Positions 42,291 to 50,563 of a DNA stretch of 64,000 bases are shown piece after piece (the first letter of the stretch is position 1; the number at the start of each line of letters is the position of its first letter). The notes beneath the pieces were generated by a model. It saw nothing but the letters and a program-made list of their open reading frames with translations, ran no database searches and was not told where the DNA came from. This stretch comes from a bacterium. Its GTDB lineage: Bacteria; Myxococcota_A; Bradymonadia; Bradymonadales; Bradymonadaceae. The DNA is taken from positions 98,220-162,219 of the forward strand of contig JAUIBR010000010.1 in NCBI GenBank assembly GCA_030427705.1, read 5' to 3'. A program made the translations under genes and the position numbers.

Positions 42291-42844
42291 TTGTCGCCTC
42301 CCGACTCAGTTCTTGGTTCTTGGTCTTTGGTCTTTGGTTCTTGGTTTTTGGTCTTTGGTTTTTGGTGCTTGGTTTTTGGTTCTTGTTCTGAAGTAGTTCT
42401 TGGTCGTTGGTCTTTGGTTCTTGGTTCTTGCTGGTAGCCGTAAACATCGTCTGACGTTCCGTCGCAACCATCTGAGCCTTTCGACCAAATCACGAACTCG
42501 TGTTTGCCCAAAACCCTGTATTGGTACTCGTTACCCCACGGATCTTTAGGGATTTCCCTGGTCAGCGGAGATGGTCCCTCGGTCAGTTGGTCCAATCGCG
42601 TGGGATATCGGCGAGGACTCGTAGCCAAATAGTAGCTATCTACCATCTGACCAAGTTGGCCGATCTCGATTTCAGGTTCTATGACACAGATTGGCTCTCG
42701 GTCATTGACCACGATGCCTACAACAATTGCAGCTGTAACCAAGAACCAAGAACCAAGAACCAAGAACCGGTTCACCAAGAACCGATTACCAAGAACCAAA
42801 GACCGATGACCAAGAACCCCAAACATGTACCGAGGGTCGATCAT
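42287..42844 (-). CDS. GspG-like duplicate with repeat-derived N- and C-termini
   Basis: The centre of this 185-residue protein is a clear copy of the GspG globular domain: IEIGQLGQMVDSYYLATSPR, then GPSPLTREIPKDPWGNEYQY and a Ca-binding-loop-like DGCDGTSDDVYG. The prepilin leader and conserved N-terminal helix of GspG are missing. In their place, residues 1-46 read through heptanucleotide repeats (VLGNRFLVNRFLVLGSWFLV) and form a hydrophobic segment. The C-terminal 45 residues come from a second repeat array (KTKHQKPKTKNQEPKTK). The start codon directly follows the gspG stop and the stop overlaps gspH, so the frame is kept within the operon. It cannot be processed as a normal pseudopilin. 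Confidence 0.7.
   Translation of the reverse strand: MIDPRYMFGVLGHRSLVLGNRFLVNRFLVLGSWFLVTAAIVVGIVVNDREPICVIEPEIEIGQLGQMVDSYYLATSPRRYPTRLDQLTEGPSPLTREIPKDPWGNEYQYRVLGKHEFVIWSKGSDGCDGTSDDVYGYQQEPRTKDQRPRTTSEQEPKTKHQKPKTKNQEPKTKDQEPRTESGGDK
42309..42431. repeat. Heptanucleotide repeat array A (GGTTCTT type on the plus strand)
   Basis: About 16 copies of a 7-bp unit, GGTTCTT, GGTCTTT or GGTTTTT, run head to tail with one short interruption near 42385-42395. The array encodes the C-terminal repeats of the GspG-like gene on the minus strand. Confidence 0.92.
42737..42818. repeat. Heptanucleotide repeat array B (AACCAAG type), inverted relative to array A
   Basis: AACCAAG and variants are repeated, first as four clean units from 42737 and then as degraded ones. 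This is the reverse complement of the array A unit, so the two arrays face each other around the conserved gspG-like core (42432-42736). Confidence 0.9.
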
Positions 42845-43282
42845 CTACTCGTCGCCAGCTCCCTCTGCACGCACGTCGTCTTCGTTACCTTCGACGCCAT
42901 CAGGTCCAGCGCTGTAGATTTCGTACTCGCGCTTGTTGATCGTGCGGTAGATGTAGTCGTTGCCCCAAGGGTCCTTTGGCACCTCTTTGGTCAGTGGTGA
43001 CGGACCTTCAGCGAGGTCAGACAGCTGAGCTGGGTACTTTCGTGGGCTCGAGGCCAGGTAGTACGAGTCGCACATCTGGGTCAGCTGACCGATCTCGATC
43101 TGTGCTTCCTTGATGTTGGCGTTGTCCAAGGCACCCATGACCGAGAATCCAACGACGCCCATGATGGCGGCGATGATGGTCAACACGATCATCAATTCGA
43201 CGATCGTCATACCTTTGGTGTTCGCCAACGACCGCGAGGCCGATGCGCGAAGAATTCGTCGCTTTTGCGTTTTGCTTTCCAT
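42845..43282 (-). CDS. gspG: Type II secretion major pseudopilin GspG
   Basis: The major pseudopilin: a 24-residue leader ends in TKG, cleaved before MTIVELMIVLTIIAAIMGVV, with Glu at +5. The globular domain has IEIGQLTQMCDSYYLASSPR, GPSPLTKEVPKDPWGNDYIY and the calcium-site loop DGVEGNEDDVRAEGAGDE. The leader is longer than the usual 6-9 residues. An unpaired Cys is present in TQMCDSYY. The gene is followed at once by its degenerate duplicate. Confidence 0.94.
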   Translation of the reverse strand: MESKTQKRRILRASASRSLANTKGMTIVELMIVLTIIAAIMGVVGFSVMGALDNANIKEAQIEIGQLTQMCDSYYLASSPRKYPAQLSDLAEGPSPLTKEVPKDPWGNDYIYRTINKREYEIYSAGPDGVEGNEDDVRAEGAGDE

Positions 43283-43313
43283 TGTTTCTACTCCGACGTT
43301 CTATCGTTCTTGC

Positions 43314-44540
43314 TTACATAACCATTTGATTGAGCTGGAGAATGGGCATCATGATGGCGAACACGATAATCGCGGCGCCGATTCCCATGATGACGATCAT
43401 CAGCGGTTCAAGCAGGGTCGTCAGCGCTTGAATCTGCGCGTCGACTTGCTGCCTGTAGCTAATGGCGACATTTTCCAGCATCTCTTCCAATTGCCCGGAT
43501 CGTTCTCCAACCGCGATCATATGCGTGACCAGCGGCGGGAATTCACCCGAGCGTTTGAGGGGTTGAGCGATGCTCTCACCCTCGCGAATATTGACGCGGG
43601 CGTCTTCGACAACTTCAATCAGTCGCGTATTGCCCAGGATATCTTTGACGATGGCCATCGCTTGAAGCAGCGGAACACCACTGCTCAAGAGCGTGCCCAA
43701 GGTTCGTGCAAAACGTGCGATGGCAATCATGCGCACGAGGTTGTTCACGAACGGCACTTTCAGGACGAACCGGTCCCATTTTGGCTTGCCTTCGGCGGAC
43801 CCTTTCCAACGCCAAAACGCGATGGCACCACCAATGACTGCGGGGATGATGATGAACCACCAGTTCGCCATCAGCTCGCTGAAACCAATCAATGCGCGAG
43901 TCAGAAGCGGAAGCGCAGCGCCCTGATCTTTGAAAATCTGAGTGATCTTCGGAATCACGAACATGAACAACAGCGCCATGATGCCGACACCGATAACAAG
44001 CATGATAATCGGGTAGATCATTGCCCCGATAATCTTCGAGCGAAGCTCAATTTGAGCCTCGATGAACTCGGTGAGACGCGTCAAAACCACGTCCAAGTTA
44101 CCCGCGGTCTCGCCGGCTTTGACCATGTTCACGTAGAGGTCGCTGAACATCTTGGGATGCGCTTCAAGCGCCTTCGCAAGGCTCGAGCCCTCGTTCACGC
44201 GTTGCCGAATATCTGAAAGCGCGCGTTTTAGCTCATCCTTTTCATTTTGGTCGGTCAGCGCGGTCAGCGCTTCGACCAGCGGAATGCCTGCTTTCAAGAG
44301 CGTCGCCAGCTGACGAGTAAACAGTGCGATATCGCGAAGCGAGACGAACTCGAGCATCTTTTTGATGTCGACGTCGCTGCTGCCCTTGGTTGCCTTTCCG
44401 CCTTTGCCCTCGAACACGTCCGTGACGAATACACCTTTAGACTGCAACTGCGTGCGCAGCGCAGCCTTGCTTTCGGCATCCAGAATCCCTTTTACGGATT
44501 TGCCGGCGGCATTCAGGCCTTTGTATTCATACACAGGCAT
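43314..44540 (-). CDS. gspF: Type II secretion inner-membrane protein GspF
   Basis: The polytopic platform protein that works with the GspE ATPase. Two copies of the GspF domain are seen (FTRQLATLLKAGIPLVEALT and ARFARTLGTLLSSGVPLLQA), with three membrane segments (IIGAMIYPIIMLVIGVGIMA, WWFIIIPAVIGGAIAFW, LEPLMIVIMGIGAAIIVFAI). The length of 408 is standard. It lies between gspE (3 bp) and gspG (31 bp). Confidence 0.95.
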   Translation of the reverse strand: MPVYEYKGLNAAGKSVKGILDAESKAALRTQLQSKGVFVTDVFEGKGGKATKGSSDVDIKKMLEFVSLRDIALFTRQLATLLKAGIPLVEALTALTDQNEKDELKRALSDIRQRVNEGSSLAKALEAHPKMFSDLYVNMVKAGETAGNLDVVLTRLTEFIEAQIELRSKIIGAMIYPIIMLVIGVGIMALLFMFVIPKITQIFKDQGAALPLLTRALIGFSELMANWWFIIIPAVIGGAIAFWRWKGSAEGKPKWDRFVLKVPFVNNLVRMIAIARFARTLGTLLSSGVPLLQAMAIVKDILGNTRLIEVVEDARVNIREGESIAQPLKRSGEFPPLVTHMIAVGERSGQLEEMLENVAISYRQQVDAQIQALTTLLEPLMIVIMGIGAAIIVFAIMMPILQLNQMVM

Positions 44541-44543
44541 CGA

Positions 44544-46268
44544 TTACGCCTCGCTCGAGGTCACACGGACCACTTCTTCAATACTCGTCCAGCCCTTCAG
44601 GACTTTCTGAGCGCCATCGTCACGCAGATCGCGCATGCCAAACTGCATCGCCTTCTTCTTGATCGTTCCAGCGTCAGCCCGGTCCATGACAAGCTTTCCA
44701 ATCTCGTCATTCATTTCCAAGAACTCGTAGATTCCCGTTCGGCCGCGGTAACCAAGGTTGTTGCACTCTTCGCAGCCGCCTTCGCGAGGGTGGAAGATCG
44801 TTCCCGCTTCAGTCCGAGCGACGTCTTCAGGCGTCAGCCCCACTTCAGCCAACTCATCGGGTCGAGCCGCGAAAGGCACCTTGCAATGCGAACAAAGCCG
44901 GCGAACCAGACGCTGTGCCATCGAGCAAATCACGGACGTACTGATGAGGAATGGCTCGATGCCCATCTCGGTCAGACGTGTGAACGCACCGGAGGCGTCG
45001 TTGGTGTGCAACGTCGAGAACACAAGGTGACCGGTGAGTGATGCTTCAATCGCCATCTCGGCGGTTTCGACGTCACGAATCTCACCAACCATGATGACGT
45101 CGGGGTCGTGACGCAGGTAGCTGCGAAGCCCCGTCGCAAACGTCAGATTGATCTTGTGATTCGTCTGCATCTGGCTGATGCCCGACAGCTGATATTCGAC
45201 CGGGTTTTCGATCGTCAGGATGTTTTTGTCGGGGCTGTTAATCTCGCTCAACGACGAGTACAGGGTCGTCGTCTTACCGCTACCGGTCGGTCCAGTGACC
45301 AGGAAGATGCCGTGCGGCCGGTGAATCAGGCGAATCAACGCATTGAGCTGGTCGTCCAGAATTCCAATATCGCGGATATTCAATAGGACGGCGGACTTGT
45401 CCAAAAGGCGCATTGTAATGCGCTCACCATGAACCGTCGGCGAGGTCGCGACACGAATATCGATGTCCTTACCGGCCATCTTGATGCGGATACGACCATC
45501 CTGCGGCAGGCGTTTCTCGGCGATATTCAGGCCCGCCATAATCTTGATACGCGTCACAATACTGGATGCGAAGCGCTTCGGCGGACTCGCGACCGCTTTC
45601 AAAACACCGTCGATTCGGTAGCGGACGTTGATCTCTTTCTCTTGCGGCTCGATGTGAATATCGGATGTTCGCTCGCGGACTGCTTGCACAAACAAGCTGT
45701 TCACGAAGCGAATCACCGGCGCCTCGTCATCGGCGCCTGCTTCCAAAAGGTCGTTAATATCGAGCGTCGCTTCTTCCGCGTGCGGCGTTTCGGCTTCCTC
45801 AAGCTGGTCGAGGTCGGCGCCCAAAAGCCGGCTTTTGCGGTCAAACGCAACGTTAATGGCTTCCAGCAGGTTTTCGGTCGGAACCACCACCGGGAGCACT
45901 TCAACACCAACGACCATGCGGATCTTGTCCAAGACATCCACATTCAACGGGTCATCGGTTGCAACCAAAACCATCCCGTCCATACGGCGATACGGCAGGA
46001 CGCGATTGTCGCGAGAGAATCCCAACTGAAGACGCTCAAGAAGTTCGAGCTCAAAGGTCTCTGGGTCGAGGTCGGCCTCGAATGGATAGTCCAGCTGTGC
46101 TGCGACCGCTTCCATGACTGACGCTTCGTCGGTGTGCTCCAAATCGATCAGAGCACGACCAATCCGCACCTCTTTTTCCTGCTGATGTCGGAGCGCAGCT
46201 TGGACCTGGTCAGGGGTGACCTTGCCCATTTTCACCAAGATTTCGCCGAGCCGAAGTCGGTTATACAT
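44544..46268 (-). CDS. gspE: Type II secretion ATPase GspE
   Basis: The cytoplasmic hexameric ATPase. An N1/MshEN-like domain at residues 1-150 (NRLRLGEILVKMGKVTPDQ) precedes the motor domain with Walker A GPTGSGKTTTLYSSL (326-334 core), the Asp box EIRDVETAEMAIEASLTGH, Walker B VIMVGEIRD (391-399) and the His box LVFSTLHTNDA. The zinc tetracysteine is present: CSHC (459-462) and CEEC (499-502). It is followed by gspF 3 bp on, and preceded by gspD 9 bp upstream. Confidence 0.96.
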   Translation of the reverse strand: MYNRLRLGEILVKMGKVTPDQVQAALRHQQEKEVRIGRALIDLEHTDEASVMEAVAAQLDYPFEADLDPETFELELLERLQLGFSRDNRVLPYRRMDGMVLVATDDPLNVDVLDKIRMVVGVEVLPVVVPTENLLEAINVAFDRKSRLLGADLDQLEEAETPHAEEATLDINDLLEAGADDEAPVIRFVNSLFVQAVRERTSDIHIEPQEKEINVRYRIDGVLKAVASPPKRFASSIVTRIKIMAGLNIAEKRLPQDGRIRIKMAGKDIDIRVATSPTVHGERITMRLLDKSAVLLNIRDIGILDDQLNALIRLIHRPHGIFLVTGPTGSGKTTTLYSSLSEINSPDKNILTIENPVEYQLSGISQMQTNHKINLTFATGLRSYLRHDPDVIMVGEIRDVETAEMAIEASLTGHLVFSTLHTNDASGAFTRLTEMGIEPFLISTSVICSMAQRLVRRLCSHCKVPFAARPDELAEVGLTPEDVARTEAGTIFHPREGGCEECNNLGYRGRTGIYEFLEMNDEIGKLVMDRADAGTIKKKAMQFGMRDLRDDGAQKVLKGWTSIEEVVRVTSSEA

Positions 46269-46277
46269 AGCGCGTTC

Positions 46278-48695
46278 CTACTGGTCGTCCTTCGGTTGCT
46301 CTTCCTGTGGTTCCTCTTTCTCGGAGCCGAGAATCCGGAACTGCGGTCCGTCGTTTTCGAAGGCTTTGAGCGCTTCGTCGCGGGCTTGTTTGTCGGCGAT
46401 CGTGTCACCAATCTGGCTGCGCATGCGGTCGAGCAAGCCACTCTTCTTCTGGAAGTTAGTGTTCTTCACGTAGGCCAAATCACGTCGACCGAACGCCTTC
46501 AAGAGCTCTTCGCGCTCTTCCATCTTCCGCTTCTGAATCTTCTGAAGGTCGACCTCACTTTCGATGATGTACGGCGTCAGCATCAGCACGAGGTTCTGTT
46601 TCGAGGTCAGTGTGGACTCACTTCGGAACAAGACGCCCAAGAGCGGGATATCGCCAAGGAACGGAACCTTCTCCTGGGTTTCGTTCTCCACGTCACGAAT
46701 CAGTCCACCGATAACAACGGTGCTCTGGTCTTTCACCAGGACGACCGTTTTTGTCGTTCGTCGGGTGGTAATCGGTGCGCCAGCACCCAGTCCGCCTGCG
46801 CCCTTGATATCCGAAACCTCTTGGTCAACCTCGAGGCGGACGTACGAGCTCTCGTTGATCTGAGGCAGGATTCGCAGCGTGATACCAACGTCTTCGTATT
46901 CGATGGGCGAAACCAAACCACTGAATCCGCTAAGTCCGCTGAGTCCTGCCAATGCCGCAGCGCCCGCGCCAGCTTCAGCACCACCAAGGGCACCAGCCAA
47001 ACCGGCGGCCGTGCCACCCGCGGAAATCCCGCGAAGGAATGGAACGCGTTCACCGACCACAATCTCGGCTTCTTCGTTATCCATCGTCAGAATGGCCGGC
47101 GTGGAGAGGATGTTCACCGAGTTATCGGTTTGCGTAGCTTTCAACAGCAGCGCGAACGCTGGCAGCGAGATGCTTGTGCCCGGAATCTGGATCAGGGGTC
47201 CCAACAGACCAATCGCACCACCGGCGCCCGCAACAGCGGAGTCAATTCCTTGATAGTTGCTCTGTCCAATGATCAGGCCGCGAGTGTCACTCACCAGGCC
47301 CTGTTCAACGGCGCTGTCGGGAATGACGGCGTCAAAGTCCTGGCCGATGCCCGCATTGAATCCAAGCGCGAACTGGCCGTTGGTATCGAGGCCGATCTCC
47401 ATAATGACGGCTTCCACGTAGACCTGACGACGTGGGAGGTCCAACGTCTCGATGACGTTTTCCAATGCCAGGAAGTCGCGTGGGCTAGCCACGACGACGA
47501 GCGAGTTCGTCGGCTTATAGGCCGTAATCTGAACCTCGCCTGACAACAGATTTGCGACGCTTGGCCCAGCCGCAGCTGCTGCAGCTGGCGCACGTGCGGA
47601 GCGCGTATTCGCGCGGTTGGAGTTGTTATTGCGGCTGACACCCTGCGCAAGTGCGGAAAGGGTCGTCGCCAACTCCTCTGCATCCGAGTATTCAAGCGAC
47701 TTGACGTGGATCTGGCCGCCGACCGCGGTCGGGACGTCCAAGATCTCAATCATCTCCTTGATTCGTTCGAACGACTTACGATTCGATACGATGATGAGTT
47801 GGTTTGTCCGCTCATCAGGGATGATATCCGAAATCTCCACGTCCGGATCCGAAGACTCATTGTTGGAGCTCTTGGTATTCTTTGTGTTTCGGCTTGGCTG
47901 ACCGCCGCCCTTTGACGCGAAGATTTCTTCCAGCTTTCCAGCGACTTCGGTCGCATCAGCGTGAAGCACCTTATAGACGTAGGTCTTGTTTGCCGAATCA
48001 CCCTTATCCAGCTTTTCAATAAGCTTCTGGATTCGACGAAGGTTGGAGCCGTTCTCGGTGATGATGAGGCTTGAGCCATATGGGGTGACGGTGGCCTCTT
48101 TCGTCGTGAACTTCCCAATGACCTGCTGGATTTCATCAACTCCGGCGTTTTCAACAGGAACGATGGCCGTGACCATTCGTGCTTCATTTGGAACACGTTC
48201 GCCTTCGCCGATGGTCTCCTGCGGCTCAACGATCGCTTTGCTGGATTCCACGATCTTCAGGAACGAGCCCATGGGAACCACGGTCAATCCGTTCATTTGC
48301 AGCGCAGCCAGAAACGCCCGATAAGCCTCGTTCAGCGTTACCTCTTTAGGGGAGATAATCGTGATGGTCTTACTCGTGCTGATACTGTCCGCGATGATGA
48401 AGTTCTTGTTCATCGCGCCCGAGAAGAACTTCACCACTTCCTCAAGCTGGGCCTGACGGAAGTCGATCGTGACCTTCACATTTCGAGGCGTCCGCTTCGG
48501 CCGATAGTTCGGGTCGAAGTTCGGCGGGAGATTGTACTTCTCGTTCGGATTGACGTTCTCAGGCGTCAAGACCTTCTTTTTGTCGTCCTTTTCGCCATCG
48601 TCCTGCGCGAACGCAGGAGCGGCGAGCGTCGCAGACAGCGCGACACCGGCAGCGAGGAGGATGCGAACGAGTTTTCGTGTCATTTCATTATTCAT
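46278..48695 (-). CDS. gspD: Type II secretion outer-membrane secretin GspD
   Basis: The 805-residue secretin carries a signal peptide (KLVRILLAAGVALSATLAAP), N0 (KVTIDFRQAQLEEVVKFFSG), N1-N3 domains (for example TYVYKVLHADATEVAGKLEE and QIHVKSLEYSDAEELATTLS), and the secretin core (VEAVIMEIGLDTNGQFALGF to ENETQEKVPFLGDIPLLGVL and NLVLMLTPYIIE). Low-complexity loops occur in N3 (RNNNSNRANTRSARAPAAAA) and next to the gate (GTAAGLAGALGGAEAGAGAA). The C-terminal tail is charged and helical. A pilotin-binding S-domain is not obvious. Confidence 0.95.
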   Translation of the reverse strand: MNNEMTRKLVRILLAAGVALSATLAAPAFAQDDGEKDDKKKVLTPENVNPNEKYNLPPNFDPNYRPKRTPRNVKVTIDFRQAQLEEVVKFFSGAMNKNFIIADSISTSKTITIISPKEVTLNEAYRAFLAALQMNGLTVVPMGSFLKIVESSKAIVEPQETIGEGERVPNEARMVTAIVPVENAGVDEIQQVIGKFTTKEATVTPYGSSLIITENGSNLRRIQKLIEKLDKGDSANKTYVYKVLHADATEVAGKLEEIFASKGGGQPSRNTKNTKSSNNESSDPDVEISDIIPDERTNQLIIVSNRKSFERIKEMIEILDVPTAVGGQIHVKSLEYSDAEELATTLSALAQGVSRNNNSNRANTRSARAPAAAAAAGPSVANLLSGEVQITAYKPTNSLVVVASPRDFLALENVIETLDLPRRQVYVEAVIMEIGLDTNGQFALGFNAGIGQDFDAVIPDSAVEQGLVSDTRGLIIGQSNYQGIDSAVAGAGGAIGLLGPLIQIPGTSISLPAFALLLKATQTDNSVNILSTPAILTMDNEEAEIVVGERVPFLRGISAGGTAAGLAGALGGAEAGAGAAALAGLSGLSGFSGLVSPIEYEDVGITLRILPQINESSYVRLEVDQEVSDIKGAGGLGAGAPITTRRTTKTVVLVKDQSTVVIGGLIRDVENETQEKVPFLGDIPLLGVLFRSESTLTSKQNLVLMLTPYIIESEVDLQKIQKRKMEEREELLKAFGRRDLAYVKNTNFQKKSGLLDRMRSQIGDTIADKQARDEALKAFENDGPQFRILGSEKEEPQEEQPKDDQ

Positions 48696-48706
48696 CGTGA
48701 AACAGC

Positions 48707-49741
48707 CTATTTCACCGTATAGCTAAGGGACTGGGACTTCCCGCCCCGCTCAACTTCAATTCGTGCGCCCGAGGCGCCGCGCAGACCGTCGAGCAATTCC
48801 ATTGCCCGCGCCTGACTCGTAACTTTCTTGCCATTGATCGCAGTGATGACGTCGCCAGTTTGGATGCCAATCTTCGCGTACACACTGCCTGGATTGACGC
48901 CCACCAGTTTGATTCCAGCGGGTTTGCCATTCTTGTAGTTCGGCAAAATTCTGGCTTGTTTTGCCAGCTCTTTGGGGTCGCTCAACTGCTTGTCGAGCGT
49001 CGCCTTATCGATCTCAAATTTGTTAGGCGCGACTTCGCTGACGCCCTCTTTGCGCTTGGCATCTTCCTTTGCTGCCGCCTTCGAAATGTCTGGAGGCTTA
49101 GGCACTGCGGAAGGGCTCTTCTCGTCGCGCTCCGCAGCCGAGAACGCTCGGCCAGTCGACTGCGCCGTTGGCGCACCGCCGATCGAATTTGCCAGTCGAA
49201 TGTACTCGTTGCGGTTGTTGCGCTTGATGATGATTCGGTCACGCCGAATCTCGATGATCTCACCCTCGCCCAACACCATATCACCAACACCCAAAATGAA
49301 CGTCTGCTTGCCGTTGTCGGACAACAACGCCAACGAGTAGTCCGGCTTTTTGGCGACCATGCAGCCCATCAACTTGACCTTGAGATCGCTCTCGACCATC
49401 AGCTCGTTGTTGATGGGGCCGTCGTTCAAAGGCACGCATTTGCCAGTCTGACAAACCTCGCCTTCTGGGCAGCCCTCAGGGCATTCGTCGACGGCGGGTT
49501 CATCCGAGCAACCAAACAAACAGCGCTTGATAATGGGCTGTTTGAGATTCTTGTTCCGCTGTCGCGGTGACGTACGGGTGCTGGTCATCGAGCTCGTCGA
49601 CAATTCGGCAAGCTCGGGCACTGTGTACGGCGCCAGGTTGATGGCAACAATCTGGTTCACCGCCACGCCTAACAGCGCAGAAATCAACGCGATTATCGCC
49701 AAATGTACCAGCCAGCCGTATTTTTTCAGGAACGCTTCCAT
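48707..49741 (-). CDS. gspC: Type II secretion protein GspC with PDZ domain and Cys-rich insert
   Basis: GspC links the inner-membrane platform to the GspD secretin. It has a transmembrane helix (WLVHLAIIALISALLGVAVN), an HR domain (LKVKLMGCMVAKKPDYSLAL, QTFILGVGDMVLGEGEIIEI), a charged linker and a C-terminal PDZ domain (GVNPGSVYAKIGIQTGDVIT). Between helix and HR lies a short module with six Cys (residues 74, 78, 87, 91, 97 and 102), which is not a usual GspC part. It is the first gene of the T2SS operon, behind a sigma-54-type promoter. Confidence 0.9.
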   Translation of the reverse strand: MEAFLKKYGWLVHLAIIALISALLGVAVNQIVAINLAPYTVPELAELSTSSMTSTRTSPRQRNKNLKQPIIKRCLFGCSDEPAVDECPEGCPEGEVCQTGKCVPLNDGPINNELMVESDLKVKLMGCMVAKKPDYSLALLSDNGKQTFILGVGDMVLGEGEIIEIRRDRIIIKRNNRNEYIRLANSIGGAPTAQSTGRAFSAAERDEKSPSAVPKPPDISKAAAKEDAKRKEGVSEVAPNKFEIDKATLDKQLSDPKELAKQARILPNYKNGKPAGIKLVGVNPGSVYAKIGIQTGDVITAINGKKVTSQARAMELLDGLRGASGARIEVERGGKSQSLSYTVK

Positions 49742-49782
49742 GCCCTCTCCGAGAGGTTCATCGTCATCTCAGCGCATATAGC

Positions 49783-49798
49783 AGCAAGTTCCTTGCCA
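49783..49798 (-). promoter_or_regulatory. Sigma-54 (-24/-12) promoter of the gspC-N operon
   Basis: On the minus strand TGGCAAG-GAAC-TTGCT matches the sigma-54 consensus TGGCACG-N4-TTGCW with one mismatch and the required 10 bp between GG and GC. Transcription would start near 49772, 31 nt before the gspC ATG. The leader has GAGAGG next to the start codon. Confidence 0.75.
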
Positions 49799-49863
49799 GA
49801 TCTTCAAGGTGTTAAATATCAGGGACTTAAGGCGATGTCCGGCCGTCACGCGGAGGGTGCTTT

Positions 49864-49916
49864 TGACATTTTGTCAATTGGACTGCGATCCCGATTATCA
49901 GAGTGACAAAGTGTCA
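49864..49916. promoter_or_regulatory. Paired palindromes TGACA-N3-TGTCA, likely enhancer-binding sites
   Basis: TGACATTTTGTCA (49864-49876) and TGACAAAGTGTCA (49904-49916) share exact arms and are 40 bp apart, nearly four helical turns. Their centres lie at -98 and -138 from the predicted sigma-54 start, the usual place for an enhancer-binding protein. The second site overlaps the 3' end of the upstream SDR-like gene. Confidence 0.65.
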
Positions 49917-50563
49917 TCAACTCCGCAGTTTTTGCCGGCTTGCTCGAATCGAAGTGCTTCTGACTTCGAATCAGCGGTGCCACGGGAAATCGCCAAGGCT
50001 TGGCGAACGGGAAGCACGCGAACATCAAGAAGTTCGAGGACCGTTTTAGCCGCCTCAGACGGGGAGGTGACGGCGTCCACTCCCTCACCGACAGCTCCGA
50101 CCGGAGCATGCAGTACAATTCCGACATCCATCGCGTCGGCGTGGTAGCGTTGAACATCCATCTCGGCTGAGTAGACGGCGTCTTCCACGGCTGAGGATGT
50201 TCCAGGTAGATAGAAATGGGACGGTCCAATCTCGCCGTCCATCATCGATGTCGCTGACAGGAAGACCAGGGAACGCGCGGGCTTCGTCTCTCGACAGGCC
50301 GCCAGAAACACGCGAACCGTCTGTACCAAATCCAGACTAGAATAGTCATCGCTTGCGGCACAAAACACGGCATACGTGCAACCGTTCATCGCGTCGACCA
50401 GCTGCTCGAAGTTGCTCCAATCTGCGACCTTGTCGATCCCGGCCGATACAGCCGATTCGGACCACTGACGAACCGCATGAACTTTGTAATGCTGACTTAA
50501 GGTATTGGTGAGTTCGCGACCAAGGCGAGTACTCGCGCCCACAATGGCGATACGTCGAATCAC
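49898..50563 (-). CDS. SDR-like NAD(P)-binding protein
   Basis: A 221-residue Rossmann-fold protein of the atypical SDR / NAD-dependent epimerase type: the dinucleotide-binding motif is IAIVGASTRLGREL, followed by the expected VFCAAS and LVFLSATSMM strand segments. No YxxxK catalytic motif is seen, so it may bind NAD(P)H or act as a redox or structural sensor and not as an oxidoreductase. It starts within the response-regulator stop codon (ATGA), so the two are co-translated. A phosphorelay link is suggested only by this pairing. Confidence 0.68.
   Translation of the reverse strand: MIRRIAIVGASTRLGRELTNTLSQHYKVHAVRQWSESAVSAGIDKVADWSNFEQLVDAMNGCTYAVFCAASDDYSSLDLVQTVRVFLAACRETKPARSLVFLSATSMMDGEIGPSHFYLPGTSSAVEDAVYSAEMDVQRYHADAMDVGIVLHAPVGAVGEGVDAVTSPSEAAKTVLELLDVRVLPVRQALAISRGTADSKSEALRFEQAGKNCGVDDTLSL

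Noticed and set aside
43110..44216. 368-residue plus-strand frame
   Set aside because: Antisense to gspG and gspF; His/Asp-rich composition typical of a reverse-frame shadow.
46134..47543. 469-residue plus-strand frame
   Set aside because: It is wholly antisense to gspE and gspD, rich in His, Arg and Asn without motifs, and has no ribosome-binding site. It is a codon-bias shadow.
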